This document shows, piece after piece, positions 7,961 to 16,544 of a DNA stretch of 64,000 nt. Source of the stretch: Promicromonospora sukumoe 327MFSha3.1 (GTDB lineage Bacteria > Actinomycetota > Actinomycetes > Actinomycetales > Cellulomonadaceae); assembly GCF_000385135.1 (NCBI RefSeq), contig NZ_ARQM01000011.1, positions 744,001-808,000 of the forward strand, read 5' to 3'. The notes below the pieces were generated by a model. It was not told the DNA's origin and did not search any database. It saw only the letters and a list, made by a program, of their open reading frames with translations. The stretch's first letter is position 1. Each line of letters opens with the position of its first letter. A program made the position numbers and the translations under genes.

Positions 7961-8254
7961 TCACCGCGCCCGCGCGCTGACGAACGCGTGCAGGCTGCCC
8001 GCGGTCTCCAGCAGGCCGCCGGCCAGCTCGTCGTCCTCGACGGTGATCGCGAACCGGTCCTCCAGCGCGGTCACCAGCTCCAGCACCGCCAGCGAGTCGA
8101 GCTCGGGCACGTCGCCGAACAGCGGGGTGGCGGCGTCGAACGAGCGCACGCGGTCCTCGATGCCGAGCACCTTGCCGAGCACCTCGAGCACGTCGGCGAG
8201 CGTCACGTCGCTCGTCGCGCTGCCCGCGGGGCTGTCTGTCACGTCGCTGCTCAT
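7961..8254 (-). CDS. Acyl carrier protein
   Basis: A 97-residue acyl carrier protein. The phosphopantetheine attachment site is Ser54 in PELDSLAVLEL, with the usual four-helix pattern around it (VTLADVLEVLGKVLGIED before, LVTALEDRFAITVEDDEL after). I chose the ATG at 8252-8254, which has AGGAG five bases upstream; an ATG 24 bases further out (8276-8278) lacks such a site. It sits directly behind the decarboxylase and ligase genes, so the ligase very likely loads it. This is not the fatty-acid synthase carrier, which would lie among fab genes. Confidence 0.9.
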   Translation of the reverse strand: MSSDVTDSPAGSATSDVTLADVLEVLGKVLGIEDRVRSFDAATPLFGDVPELDSLAVLELVTALEDRFAITVEDDELAGGLLETAGSLHAFVSARAR

Positions 8255-8307
8255 CAGATCTCCTGTCGAAGTACTCATGCTGTGTCGTCGTGGTCCGAGG
8301 CCGCGCC

Positions 8308-9573
8308 TCAGACCAGCACCTCGGCGGGCGCCGGGTGGCCGAGGAACGCGGTGGGGCTGGCGGTCAGGCCGTAGGCCCCCGCCTGGAGCACCACCACGAG
8401 GTCGTCGAGGTCGGCCCGCGGCAGCGGGACGTCGTCGGCCAGCAGGTCGAGCGGGGTGCACAGGCAGCCGACGACGGTCGCCTGCTCCGTCTCGGCCGCC
8501 GCCATCCGGTTGCCCACGAGCACCGGGTAGTTGCGCCGGATCACCTGCCCGAGGTTCCCCGACGCGGCGAGCTGGTGGTGCATGCCGCCGTCGACCACGA
8601 GGTAGGTGCGGCCGCGCGAGACCTTGCGGTCGACCACGCGGGTCACGTAGGTGCCGGCCTCGCCGACGAGGTACCGGCCGAGCTCGATGTGCACGTCGGC
8701 CTCGGGCAGCGCCGGGGCGATCTGCTCCGCGACCACGGTCGCGAGGCTCTCGCCCACGCGGGCCAGGTCGACCGGCCGGTCCTTGGGGAAGTAGGGGATG
8801 CCCAGGCCGCCGCCCAGGTTCACGTACCGCACGGGGCCGGGGGCGTGCTCGGCGAGCGCGACGACGAGGTCGGCCGTGGCGCGCTGCGCACCGGCGATGA
8901 GCTCCGCGTCGAGGTTCTGCGAGCCGGCGAACACGTGGAACCCGGTCACGTCCGCGCCCGCGGTGCCGAGCCAGGCCAGCAGGTCGGGCACCTGCTCGGC
9001 GTCGACGCCGAACTGCTGCGGGCCGCCGGACATGCGCATCCCCGAGCCGCGCACGGCGAAGTCGGGGTTCACGCGGATGGCGACGCGCGGCACGATGCCG
9101 AGCTCCTCCCCGGCCGCGACCACGCGGCGCGCCTCCGTGGCCGACTCCAGCTCGACCAGCACGCCCGCGGCGACCGCCGAGCGGATCTCCTGCGGCGTCT
9201 TGCCCGGTCCCGCGAAGCTGATCCGCTCCGGGTCCGTGTCGGTGTCCAGGGCCGTGTGCATCTCGTGCGCCGAGGCGACGTCGAGCGCGTCGACCAGCCC
9301 GGACAGGTGCTGCACGACGGCGGGCATCGGGTTGGCCTTGACGGCGTACCCGAGGCGCACGGCGTCGCCGAGCGCGGTCCTCACCTCCGCTACCCGGTCG
9401 GTGATGCGCTGCCGGTCGTAGGCGAAGAACGGCGTGGACCCCACCCGGGCGGCCAGGCGCGTCAGGGGCACGCCGCCCACGAGCACCTCGTCGCCGGCGA
9501 CGGGCAGCGCCGCCACGGCCGGGTGCGGGGCGGGCGCCGTAGGGGCCGCGGTCTCGGCCACCTGCGCGGTCAC
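8308..9573 (-). CDS. PLP-dependent decarboxylase, fold type III (exosortase-A-locus type)
   Basis: A 421-residue decarboxylase of the diaminopimelate/ornithine decarboxylase family (alanine-racemase-like barrel plus beta domain). The PLP lysine is Lys79 in GYAVKANP; HVFAGSQNL and the phosphate-binding NLGGGLGIPY follow, ELGRYLVGEAG supplies the family arginine, and the C-terminal CLCTPLDLL and QAGAYG give the active-site cysteine and tyrosine. It is not the housekeeping lysA by context: it overlaps the AMP ligase by four bases and precedes an acyl carrier protein. I recall the same trio from exosortase-A polysaccharide loci, where it has family names but no settled reaction. The substrate is unknown. 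Confidence 0.88.
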   Translation of the reverse strand: MTAQVAETAAPTAPAPHPAVAALPVAGDEVLVGGVPLTRLAARVGSTPFFAYDRQRITDRVAEVRTALGDAVRLGYAVKANPMPAVVQHLSGLVDALDVASAHEMHTALDTDTDPERISFAGPGKTPQEIRSAVAAGVLVELESATEARRVVAAGEELGIVPRVAIRVNPDFAVRGSGMRMSGGPQQFGVDAEQVPDLLAWLGTAGADVTGFHVFAGSQNLDAELIAGAQRATADLVVALAEHAPGPVRYVNLGGGLGIPYFPKDRPVDLARVGESLATVVAEQIAPALPEADVHIELGRYLVGEAGTYVTRVVDRKVSRGRTYLVVDGGMHHQLAASGNLGQVIRRNYPVLVGNRMAAAETEQATVVGCLCTPLDLLADDVPLPRADLDDLVVVLQAGAYGLTASPTAFLGHPAPAEVLV

Positions 9574-11186
9574 TCGGCCACCTCCGCGACGAGGCCCGCG
9601 CGGATCGCCGGGCGGTCCAGCTTGCCGTTGGGGTTGCGCGGGAACGCCTCGGCCACGTGGACCTCCGCCGGGAGCATGAACGTGGGCAGCGACTGGCGCA
9701 TCTCCTTGAGCAGCCGGTCGGTGTCGACGGGCTCGGGGGACAGCACGGCGAGCGCGATGCGCTGGCCCAGCCGGTCGTCCGGCACCCCGATCGCTACGGC
9801 CTCGCGCACCAGGCCGGTGCTCAGCGCCGCCTCCTCCACCTCGGTGGGGCTCACGCGGTACCCGGAGGTCTTGATCATCTCGTCCTCACGGCCCACGAAG
9901 TACAGGTAGCCCTCGGCGTCGCGCACCACGGTGTCGCCCGACCACACGGCGGGCTCCGGCACGGCGCGCCACGGCTCGTCGTACCCGGGCACGGGGCGGA
10001 ACCGGGCCGCCGTCCGCTCCGGGTCGTTCCAGTAGCCGAGCGCGACCAGGCTGCCGCGGTGCACGAGCTCGCCGGGCTCGTCCGGCCCGCACGGCGTGCC
10101 GTCCGGGCGCAGCACCAGCACCTCCGCGTTCGGGATGGCGCGCCCGATCGAGCCGGGGCGTGCGTCGACCTGCGCGGGGTCCAGGTAGGTGGAGCGGAAC
10201 GCCTCGGTGAGGCCGTACATCAGGTACGGGGCGGCCGCGGGGAACAGCTCGCGCAGCTCGCCCAGGAGCGCGACGGGCATGCGCCCGCCCGTGTTGGCGA
10301 AGTAGCGCAGGGCGAACCGCGCGCCCGACGGCCACTCGACGCCCGCGAGCTGCGTCCACAGGGGCGGCACGCCCGTGATCCCGGTGACGCCGTACTGCTC
10401 GCACACGGCCGTGACGCCCCGCGGCAGCAGGTAGTCGTGCAGTACCACGTGGGCGCCGACGGCGAACGCGGTGGTGAGCTGGGACAGGCCGGCGTCGAAG
10501 CTCAGCGGCAGCACCGCGAGCAGCACGTCCTCGGCCGAGTTGTGCAGGTAGGCGGACACGCTCGTGGCGCCCACGACCAGGTTGCGGTGCGACAGGACGA
10601 CGCCCTTGGGGGCGCCGGTGCTGCCGGACGTGTACAGGATCGCGGCGATGTCGGTGTCGGGGCCGGACGGCGAGAGCGGCGCCGCGGCGGGGTCCGCGGC
10701 GCCGGCGGGCTCCGCGTCGTCGTCGGACGCCGTGGTCCAGCGGAGCACGGTCAGCGCCGGCAGCTCGGGCAGGTCGTGCGGCAGGCCGCCGTCGGCCGGG
10801 TCCACGAGCAGCACGGTGGTCAGGCCGGTGTCGCCGAGGTGGTCGCGGACGGCGTTCAGCCGGCCGGGCGAGGTGACGAGCACGCGGGCACCGGAGTCGC
10901 GCAGCACGTGCGCGACCTGCTTGCCCTTCAGGAGCGGGTTCACGGGGACGAAGACGCCGCCGGCCACCGAGGTGCCCCACAGGGCCGCGACCGTCTCGAA
11001 CCGCTTCTCGAGGAAGACCGCCACCCGGTCGTGCCGGGCCACGCCGAGCCCGGCCAGCCGGGCCCCGGCCTGCCGTACGGCCTGCCAGAGCTCCGCGTAG
11101 GTCAGGGTCGCGTCCCGGGCCGACAGCGCGGGGGCGTGCGGCCGGTGGCGCGCCTGTAGCTCCAGGTGCTGATGGATGGTGGTCAC
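9570..11186 (-). CDS. AMP-forming acyl/aminoacyl ligase (exosortase-A-locus type)
   Basis: A 538-residue adenylate-forming enzyme (ANL superfamily). The ATP-binding loop is ILYTSGSTGAPKGVVLSH, YGLTEAFRSTY is motif A5, GDTVVRDAEGYLYFVGREDEMIKTSGYRVSPTEVE region carries A7-A8, and NGKLDR near the end holds the A10 lysine. It activates a carboxylate as acyl-AMP and probably loads the carrier protein encoded downstream. Two GTG codons compete; the one at 11184-11186 has TACCGT seven bases upstream (11194-11199), which fits the leaderless pattern, so I prefer it over 11195. First gene of a four-gene operon whose promoter carries the YTCACCC box. Confidence 0.88.
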   Translation of the reverse strand: MTTIHQHLELQARHRPHAPALSARDATLTYAELWQAVRQAGARLAGLGVARHDRVAVFLEKRFETVAALWGTSVAGGVFVPVNPLLKGKQVAHVLRDSGARVLVTSPGRLNAVRDHLGDTGLTTVLLVDPADGGLPHDLPELPALTVLRWTTASDDDAEPAGAADPAAAPLSPSGPDTDIAAILYTSGSTGAPKGVVLSHRNLVVGATSVSAYLHNSAEDVLLAVLPLSFDAGLSQLTTAFAVGAHVVLHDYLLPRGVTAVCEQYGVTGITGVPPLWTQLAGVEWPSGARFALRYFANTGGRMPVALLGELRELFPAAAPYLMYGLTEAFRSTYLDPAQVDARPGSIGRAIPNAEVLVLRPDGTPCGPDEPGELVHRGSLVALGYWNDPERTAARFRPVPGYDEPWRAVPEPAVWSGDTVVRDAEGYLYFVGREDEMIKTSGYRVSPTEVEEAALSTGLVREAVAIGVPDDRLGQRIALAVLSPEPVDTDRLLKEMRQSLPTFMLPAEVHVAEAFPRNPNGKLDRPAIRAGLVAEVAE

Positions 11187-11300
11187 GAAGATCACGGTAG
11201 AGCGCCCTGCATCAATTTAGGCAGGCCGGTGACGGGTGAATAGGGCCAAAAAGCGGGTGAACCGAGAATTGGGTGAAAATGAACCGACGAGGTGAATGTT
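11187..11300 (-). promoter_or_regulatory. Ligase operon promoter with YTCACCC boxes
   Basis: Coding-strand -10 TACCGT (11194-11199). A TTCACCC box (11234-11240 on this strand) lies 34 bases upstream of it, and three more same-orientation boxes follow at 11255-11261, 11271-11277 and, as TTCACCT, 11290-11296. The -35 region is poor. It shares its layout with five other promoters of the locus. Confidence 0.6.
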
Positions 11301-11370
11301 CGTACCGGAGGCAGAACTCATCCGGGAGGGGCTGAAAAATGCATAGTGAATTGTGCCCGGGCGGGCTTGT

Positions 11371-11400
11371 TTCACCTCGGCGCGTTGTTTTTCACCTCGG
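11371..11400 (+). repeat. Paired TTCACCTCGG direct repeat
   Basis: The ten bases TTCACCTCGG occur at 11371-11380 and again at 11391-11400, exactly 20 bases apart, just past the stop of the GNAT-type gene (minus strand). The core is close to the promoter box of the locus, but no promoter in the matching direction is evident. Confidence 0.5.
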
Positions 11401-11408
11401 CGTGCGGC

Positions 11409-12275
11409 TCACCACGGCACCTGCGTCAGCTCGCTGTAGAGGTAGGAGACCGACTCCGGCGGGCGGCCCGTGCGGCTCAGGTACATCGTGGGGCGCTGCG
11501 CGGGCAGCCGGACGGAGTGCCACGGCCGGGGCCCGCTCACGCGGTCCTGCAGCAGGGTGAACGGCAGCCCGTGCGTGAGCAGGACGTGCCGGTAGACGGC
11601 GGGCGCCGCGACGCGGAACAGGTCGCGGTCGCTCACGTGGAGCACCGAGGCGAACAGCCGCAGGCGCTTGCGCCGCACGGCGCGGAAGACCACCCAGCAC
11701 GGCTCGCCGCGGACGACGGCGACGACGTGCCGCGCGGCGGGGGACTCCGCGTGGTCGCGGTATGCGGCCAGGTCAGCGCCGCGCAGCACGGACTCGATGT
11801 CGGGCCGCCCGGTCAGCAGCCGCACCCCCGGCGAGGGCAGCGGGAGGTTGGCCACCAGCGCTCCGGCCGTGTCCAGGTGCTGGAATCCGAGCCGCTCGTT
11901 CAGGGGGATCACGGTGCCGCTCGGGGAGAGGTCGGTGAGCTCGCGGTCGCGCTGCGCGAGCATCGCGCGCAGCAGCCGCAGCGAGTGGTGGCGGAACTCG
12001 TCCAGCACGCACCACGCCGCGACGTTGCACACGGCGCTCGGTCCGCCGGGGCCGTCCGCCTCCGAGTAGAGGGCCGCGTACACGCCCACGACCCGTCCCT
12101 CGGACTCGAGCAGGAACCCGTGGTCGGGGTGGCTGGTGGTCCAGGTGGGCCGCAGTGAGAGCGCCCATACCGCAGGGCTCAGCCGGCTGTCCAGATGCGC
12201 GCTCAGGAATTCGCCCACGCGCGGCAGATCGGCTGTCGTGACGGGAGCGAGCCCGACCTCTTTCGAATGTGCCAC
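11409..12275 (-). CDS. GNAT-type acyltransferase of the polysaccharide locus
   Basis: A 288-residue protein with a GNAT-like N-terminal half: VTTADLPRVGEFLSAHL start, GFLLESEGRVVGVYAAL central strand, CVLDEFRHHSLRLLRAMLAQ helix, and NERLGFQHLDT near residue 135. The second half resembles the partly duplicated fold of FemAB/GNAT proteins common in exopolysaccharide clusters. It probably acylates a sugar or a carrier-bound precursor in the cytosol. The start is GTG at 12273-12275, seven bases after CATACT on the coding strand; upstream extension would read through promoter DNA. It is transcribed alone and divergently from a GT4 gene, and its promoter carries the shared box. Confidence 0.72.
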   Translation of the reverse strand: MAHSKEVGLAPVTTADLPRVGEFLSAHLDSRLSPAVWALSLRPTWTTSHPDHGFLLESEGRVVGVYAALYSEADGPGGPSAVCNVAAWCVLDEFRHHSLRLLRAMLAQRDRELTDLSPSGTVIPLNERLGFQHLDTAGALVANLPLPSPGVRLLTGRPDIESVLRGADLAAYRDHAESPAARHVVAVVRGEPCWVVFRAVRRKRLRLFASVLHVSDRDLFRVAAPAVYRHVLLTHGLPFTLLQDRVSGPRPWHSVRLPAQRPTMYLSRTGRPPESVSYLYSELTQVPW

Positions 12276-12451
12276 GTCGGTGAGTATGACCCCGGGAAAA
12301 GGCGCCGGCCGGGGGTGCCCGGGGTGAAAGGGGTGCCGGGCGCTGATTTCATCCGGTAATTTGTGAACAGTTGCCGCGGGCGCATTTCTCACCCCTGTGT
12401 TCACCCGGCCCGGGGATGCCTCGGGCGCGGGCCAGACGTCACTATCGGGGA
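12276..12451. promoter_or_regulatory. Divergent promoter region with shared activator-like boxes
   Basis: Serves the GNAT-type gene (minus) and the GT4 gene (plus). Minus promoter: CATACT (12283-12288), box TTCACCC at 12322-12328, gap 33. Plus promoter: CACTAT (12440-12445), box TTCACCC at 12400-12406, gap 33, with a second box CTCACCC 12 bases further upstream (12388-12394). Both -10 elements lie 6-7 bases from their start codons. Neither has a recognisable -35. Confidence 0.65.
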
Positions 12452-13714
12452 GTGGCTGTCAACGAACCGATCGGGTCCTCCCGCGTGGACCACGTGCTGC
12501 TGATCGCACCCGCGTGCGACGGCAACGACGTGGGCGAGTCCTGGGTCGCCCACCAGTGGGCGCAGCTGCTGTCGGAGCGGTTCCGGGTGACGCTCCTGTC
12601 CACGTACAAGAAGGACCACGTGCCGCCGTCCCGGCAGCTCCCGGGCGTGCGCGTCGTCGAGTGGGCCGAGCCGCCGCTCGTGCACCGGGCCGAGCGGCTC
12701 AACAGCCTGCTCCAGCCGGCGTACGTACCGTTCTACCGGCGGGCCCGGCGCTGGGTGCGCGGCCGGCTCGCGGCGGGCGAGCGGTTCGACGTGGCGCACC
12801 AGGCGACGCCCGTGGCGATGCGCTACCCGTCACCCGTCGTCGGCCTCGGCATCCCCCTGGTCGTCGGTCCGGTCGGCGGCAGCCTGGAGTCCCCGCCCGC
12901 GTTCGCCCAGGAGGAGATCGTGCCGTGGTACCAGCGGCTCCGCGGGCTGGACCGGCTGCGGCTGCGGTACGACCCGCTCCTGCGCTCGACCTACGAGACC
13001 GCCGACTGCGTCGTGGGCATCGCCCCCTACGTGCGCGAGGTCCTCGGCGAGGTGCGGCTGCGCCGGTTCGAGACCCTCCGCGAGGTGGCCCTGCACCAGG
13101 TGCGACCCGAGATCGACCGCAGGGGTCGTACCGGTCCCGTTCGGCTGCTGCACGTCGGGCGGCTGGTGCGGACCAAGGGCGCCCGCGACGTCATCCGGGC
13201 CATGGCCACGCTGCGCGACCTGCCGGTGGTGCTCGACGTCGTCGGGGACGGCAACGACCGGCAGGCGTGCGCCGACCTGGTGCGTGAGCTCGGGCTGACC
13301 GACCGGGTGACGCTGCACGGGGCGGTGCCGCGCGCCGACGTCGACCGCTTCTACGAGGAGGCCGACGTCTTCGTCTTCCCGAGCTACCGGGAGCCGGGCG
13401 GCGCCGTCGCGCTGGAGGCCATGTCGCACGGGCTGCCGCTCGTCGTCTGCGACCGCGGCGGCCCCGGCGCCAACGTGACCGACGCCTGCGCGTTCGTGCT
13501 GCCCGCCGAGTCCCCCGACCAGCTCGCCCGCGACGTCGCCGCCGCGGTGCGCCGCCTGGTCACCGAGCCGGACCTGCGGCTGCGCATGGGCGAGGCCGCC
13601 CGCGAGCACGCGGTGGCCGAGCACCTGTGGGACAGGCGGGTCGACCAGATGGTCGAGCTCTACGAACAGGTCGCCACGGCGCGGCCGGCTGCCGGGGCCC
13701 AGGCCACCGGATGA
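12452..13714 (+). CDS. GT4-family glycosyltransferase
   Basis: A 420-residue retaining glycosyltransferase with GT-B fold. The N-terminal half (VDHVLLIAPACDGNDVGESWVAHQWAQLL) binds the acceptor. The C-terminal half starts at LLHVGRLVRTKGARDVIRAM and contains FPSYREPGGAVALEAMSHGLPLVVCDRGG, the E-x7-E donor-binding motif of family GT4. The GTG at 12452 is chosen because CACTAT ends six bases before it; an ATG at 12416 would lie upstream of that -10 element. The downstream beta-helix gene overlaps its stop by four bases (ATGA). It likely adds one sugar to the lipid-linked repeat unit. Confidence 0.88.
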   Translation: MAVNEPIGSSRVDHVLLIAPACDGNDVGESWVAHQWAQLLSERFRVTLLSTYKKDHVPPSRQLPGVRVVEWAEPPLVHRAERLNSLLQPAYVPFYRRARRWVRGRLAAGERFDVAHQATPVAMRYPSPVVGLGIPLVVGPVGGSLESPPAFAQEEIVPWYQRLRGLDRLRLRYDPLLRSTYETADCVVGIAPYVREVLGEVRLRRFETLREVALHQVRPEIDRRGRTGPVRLLHVGRLVRTKGARDVIRAMATLRDLPVVLDVVGDGNDRQACADLVRELGLTDRVTLHGAVPRADVDRFYEEADVFVFPSYREPGGAVALEAMSHGLPLVVCDRGGPGANVTDACAFVLPAESPDQLARDVAAAVRRLVTEPDLRLRMGEAAREHAVAEHLWDRRVDQMVELYEQVATARPAAGAQATG

Positions 13715-14724
13715 GCGAGGACGACCGGCGTGCCAGGATGACCCGCATGGGCACCTCGTCGTGGCGGGTCCCGCTCCGCTGGGCAACCGGAGCGCTGGTC
13801 GCCGCCGTCCTGACCACCCTCGCCACCGCACCGCGGGACGAGCCCGACACGTCCGGGCCCTCCGCCGAGCAGGCCACGGCGTCGGCCACCGACGGACCCG
13901 TGAGCGACGGCAGCGCCCCGACGGGGAAGGCCACGCCGCTGACGTTCCCCACGCCCGGGACCGCGGGCCTGCCCGACGGGTGGACGCCGAAGCGCACCCA
14001 CACGGGCGACCTCCACCTGACCGAGCCCGGCGAGGTGGTCAGCGACCTGCGGATCACGGACGGCATCATCTCTGTGGAGGCGGAGAACGTGACCCTGCGG
14101 CGGGTGCAGGCCGTCGGGTCCCGGGTGGTGAACGACAACGGGCCGGAGTGCGGGTCGGGCCTGGTGGTCGAGCAGTCCGAGTTCGTCCGGAGCTCCAGGC
14201 GGACGACGGACGGCGACCTGCAGGTCATCGGCAACGGCGGGTTCACGGTGCGCGACGTCGTGATCGACGGCGTGCCCGAGGGCATCCGGGTGGGCGCCGC
14301 GCAGTGCGGCGGCGTCGTCGTGGAGGACACCTTCATCCGGGTGGTCCCGCCCGACGACTGCGGAGACTGGCACGGCGACGGCATCCAGGGCTACGGCGGC
14401 GGCGCGCTGACCGTGAAGAACACCCGGATCGTCATGCGCGAGACCGCCGACTGCTACGGGACCGCCCCGTTCTTCTACCCGAGCGGCCAGGGCAACACGT
14501 CGCTGACCGTCGACGGCCTGCTGGTCGAGGGCGGCGGCTACGCGTTCCGCGCCGGCACCCCGGGCAGCGTGCGCAACCTGCAGGTCGTGGGTGACACCTG
14601 GGGCTACGGGCCGGTCGACGTGCTCTGCTCCGCCCTGACCGACTGGCAGGCGCACACCGTGACGGTCGGCGACGACGGCACCCGGCCGGTCGACCCGATA
14701 GCGTGCGCGGGCAGCGGCAACTGA
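13711..14724 (+). CDS. Membrane-anchored right-handed beta-helix protein
   Basis: A 337-residue extracytoplasmic protein. One hydrophobic segment (about residues 20-40, LRWATGALVAAVLTTLATA) acts as signal or anchor, followed by a Ser/Thr/Pro-rich spacer. A pectate-lyase-like parallel beta-helix then follows, with repeated rungs such as NVTLRRVQAVGSRV, GFTVRDVVIDGVPEGIRVG and ALTVKNTRIVM. Conserved CGDWHGDGIQGYGGG and NTSLTVDGLLVEGGGYAFR rungs resemble polysaccharide lyases or epimerases. It probably cuts, trims or binds the exported polymer. The ATG at 13711 overlaps the glycosyltransferase stop (ATGA), which suggests coupling; a second ATG at 13747 follows CAGGAT by seven bases and could also be used. 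Confidence 0.78.
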   Translation: MSEDDRRARMTRMGTSSWRVPLRWATGALVAAVLTTLATAPRDEPDTSGPSAEQATASATDGPVSDGSAPTGKATPLTFPTPGTAGLPDGWTPKRTHTGDLHLTEPGEVVSDLRITDGIISVEAENVTLRRVQAVGSRVVNDNGPECGSGLVVEQSEFVRSSRRTTDGDLQVIGNGGFTVRDVVIDGVPEGIRVGAAQCGGVVVEDTFIRVVPPDDCGDWHGDGIQGYGGGALTVKNTRIVMRETADCYGTAPFFYPSGQGNTSLTVDGLLVEGGGYAFRAGTPGSVRNLQVVGDTWGYGPVDVLCSALTDWQAHTVTVGDDGTRPVDPIACAGSGN

Positions 14725-14800
14725 CCCTCCCCTTCGAGGCCTAAGTTTCTTCTCTTTGGGGCGACCGAAAGAGGAGAAACTTAGGCCTCGAAGGGGAGGG
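14725..14800. repeat. Inverted repeat, CCTAAGTTTCT family, copy 1
   Basis: Arms of 26 bases (14725-14750 and 14775-14800) are perfect reverse complements; each holds the core GAGGCCTAAGTTTCT. The centre contains a weaker inner stem (CTCTTTGGGG...CCGAAAGAGG). It lies between the convergent ends of the beta-helix gene and a glycosyltransferase gene and may terminate both. First of six related copies in the window. Confidence 0.88.
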
Positions 14801-14811
14801 GGCGGCCGCCC

Positions 14812-15648
14812 TCAGGCGCGCGAGCTCGCGTCCCGCTCCCACGTCGTGAAGTCGCCCGCCCGGACGGCGGAGCGGGCGCGCAGCCGCCCGGCCAGCACCA
14901 CCCCGACGAACACGGGGACCTTGGGCGCCAGCGCCGGGCGCTCGCGGACGACCCGCCACAGGTCGCCCATGGACGTCCGGGCGCCGTCCCCGCGCAGCCC
15001 GGCCTGGTCCGCCTGCACGTTGCCGGTCGTCACCCGTGCCCGACGGCGGACGAGGTCGCGCGTCGTGCGGGCCGGGTGCACCACGACGGTGACGTCGGGG
15101 ACCACGACGCGCTCGTCCGGGGCGAACGCCTCGGAGAGCGCCAGGTCGTCGGCCATCACCTCGGGCAGCGCGGCGACCCGGCGGGCGCCCTCGCGGGACA
15201 CCGCCAGCACCCCGCGCCCGAACAGCCCGGAGCGCACCGTGGGCAGCGCCTCCCACACGTCGAGGTACCAGCGGGCGAGCGGCGCCACCCCGGTGCGGGG
15301 CATCGTGCGCGAGGGCGCCGCGACGGCCGCGCGCCCGGGGCCGACGGCGGCGGCGAGCCGGGCGACGCCGTCGGCGGTGATCTCGACGTCGGCGTCCAGG
15401 TACACGCGCGGGAACGTGGTGGCCACCCCGTCGGCCGCGCGCAGCGCGCGGGACTTGGACGGTTCCGGCAGGTCGAGGACGGTCACGGGGTACCCCGCGG
15501 CCACCCGCGCCGTGCCGTCGGTGCAGCCGTTGCAGGCGACCACCACCTCCAGCAGCCCGGGGGTGGCGCACAGGGCGGCCAGCAGCCGCCCGATCGTGCG
15601 CTCCTCGTCGTGCGCGGGCACGACGACGGACGCCACGGGCCCGGTCAT
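14812..15648 (-). CDS. GT2-family glycosyltransferase
   Basis: A 278-residue inverting glycosyltransferase with GT-A fold. It opens with ASVVVPAHDEERTIGRLLAAL, has ACNGCTDGTARVA in the nucleotide-binding region and the metal-binding DADVEI (DXD-like) motif, and the later VMADDLALSEAF gives the catalytic-base ED/DD region. The C-terminal RDLVRRRARVTTGNVQAD resembles the R/QXXRW-like region of processive or long-chain GT2 enzymes, but no membrane helices are seen, so it is probably cytosolic. It overlaps the preceding GT2 gene by four bases and ends the deacetylase operon. Confidence 0.87.
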   Translation of the reverse strand: MTGPVASVVVPAHDEERTIGRLLAALCATPGLLEVVVACNGCTDGTARVAAGYPVTVLDLPEPSKSRALRAADGVATTFPRVYLDADVEITADGVARLAAAVGPGRAAVAAPSRTMPRTGVAPLARWYLDVWEALPTVRSGLFGRGVLAVSREGARRVAALPEVMADDLALSEAFAPDERVVVPDVTVVVHPARTTRDLVRRRARVTTGNVQADQAGLRGDGARTSMGDLWRVVRERPALAPKVPVFVGVVLAGRLRARSAVRAGDFTTWERDASSRA

Positions 15649-16544
15649 CGCGGCAGCACCGCGTCGCTCGCGCCCAGCGCCGCCGGGCGCCGGGACGGCC
15701 GGACCAGCGCGCGCAGCGTGGGCCACGAGGCGCGGTGCCCGAGCAGGCCCCGCCGCAGCTCCACGAGCAGGGTGATCCCGTAGTACATCCAGGCCGCGCG
15801 CTCCCCGCACCGGCGCCGGACGAGGCGCACCCGGTTGACCATCAGCATGGTGTGCGTCTCGTGGCTGGTGCCCGAGCCGCCGCCCACGTGCATGCCGCCG
15901 GCCGCCGGCGTGTACACCGACAGCCAGCCGCGGTCGCGGGCGCGCAGCGCGAAGTCGGTCTCCTCGGAGTAGAGGAAGTACGACGGGTCGAACCCGCCCA
16001 GGGTGTCGAAGCACTCCCGGTCCACGAGCCAGATCGCGCCGACGGCCCAGTCCACGGGGTGCTCGGTGGCGTACGCGCGCGGGTCCTCGATCCGCTCGGC
16101 GAAGGCCGGCAGGCGGGTGAAGCTCAGCCCGCCGGCCCGCCCCACGGTCGGCGTGCGGCGCAGCGTCGGGGACAGGCTGCCGTCCACCTCCCGCGTGCGC
16201 GGCACCACGATGCCGACGTCGGACCGGCGCAGCACGCGGAGCATCCGCGGCACGCAGTCGGCGTCGAGCTCCACGTCCGGGTTGAGCACCAGGATCTCCG
16301 CCGCCTCCGGCGCATACCGCACCGCCTTGTTCATCCCCGCCCCGTAGCCGTCGTTCACGCTCTCGACGACGGCGCAGTCGCCCCGGCGCCGCAGCAGCGT
16401 GAGCGTCTCGTCCGTGGACCCGTTGTCGACCACCACCGTGGTGTACGGGACGTCGCCGAAGGCGGCGGGCAGGCTGTCCAGCAGGGCGTCGATGTGCCGG
16501 GCGCTGTTGTACGTGACGACGACGGCGGCGACCTCGGCGCCCAT
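15645..16544 (-). CDS. GT2-family glycosyltransferase, rhamnosyltransferase-like
   Basis: A 299-residue GT-A enzyme. Key elements: AAVVVTYNSARHIDALLDSL, VVVDNGSTDETL, GYGAGMNKAVRYA, LNPDVELDADC (DXD equivalent), then WAVGAIWLVDRECFDTLGGFDPSYFLYSEETDFALRARDRGW, which is the pattern of rhamnosyltransferases such as WbbL. The catalytic base is probably in EETD. It starts one base inside the stop of the deacetylase gene (TGATG) and overlaps the following gene by four bases, so the three are one transcript. Rhamnose as donor is a family-based guess; no rml genes are in the window. Confidence 0.87.
   Translation of the reverse strand: MGAEVAAVVVTYNSARHIDALLDSLPAAFGDVPYTTVVVDNGSTDETLTLLRRRGDCAVVESVNDGYGAGMNKAVRYAPEAAEILVLNPDVELDADCVPRMLRVLRRSDVGIVVPRTREVDGSLSPTLRRTPTVGRAGGLSFTRLPAFAERIEDPRAYATEHPVDWAVGAIWLVDRECFDTLGGFDPSYFLYSEETDFALRARDRGWLSVYTPAAGGMHVGGGSGTSHETHTMLMVNRVRLVRRRCGERAAWMYYGITLLVELRRGLLGHRASWPTLRALVRPSRRPAALGASDAVLPR

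Noticed and set aside
12371-12451. Longer N-terminus for the GT4 gene starting at 12371 or 12416
   Set aside because: It would run across the promoter boxes and the CACTAT hexamer; the GTG at 12452 fits the leaderless pattern and the family N-terminus.
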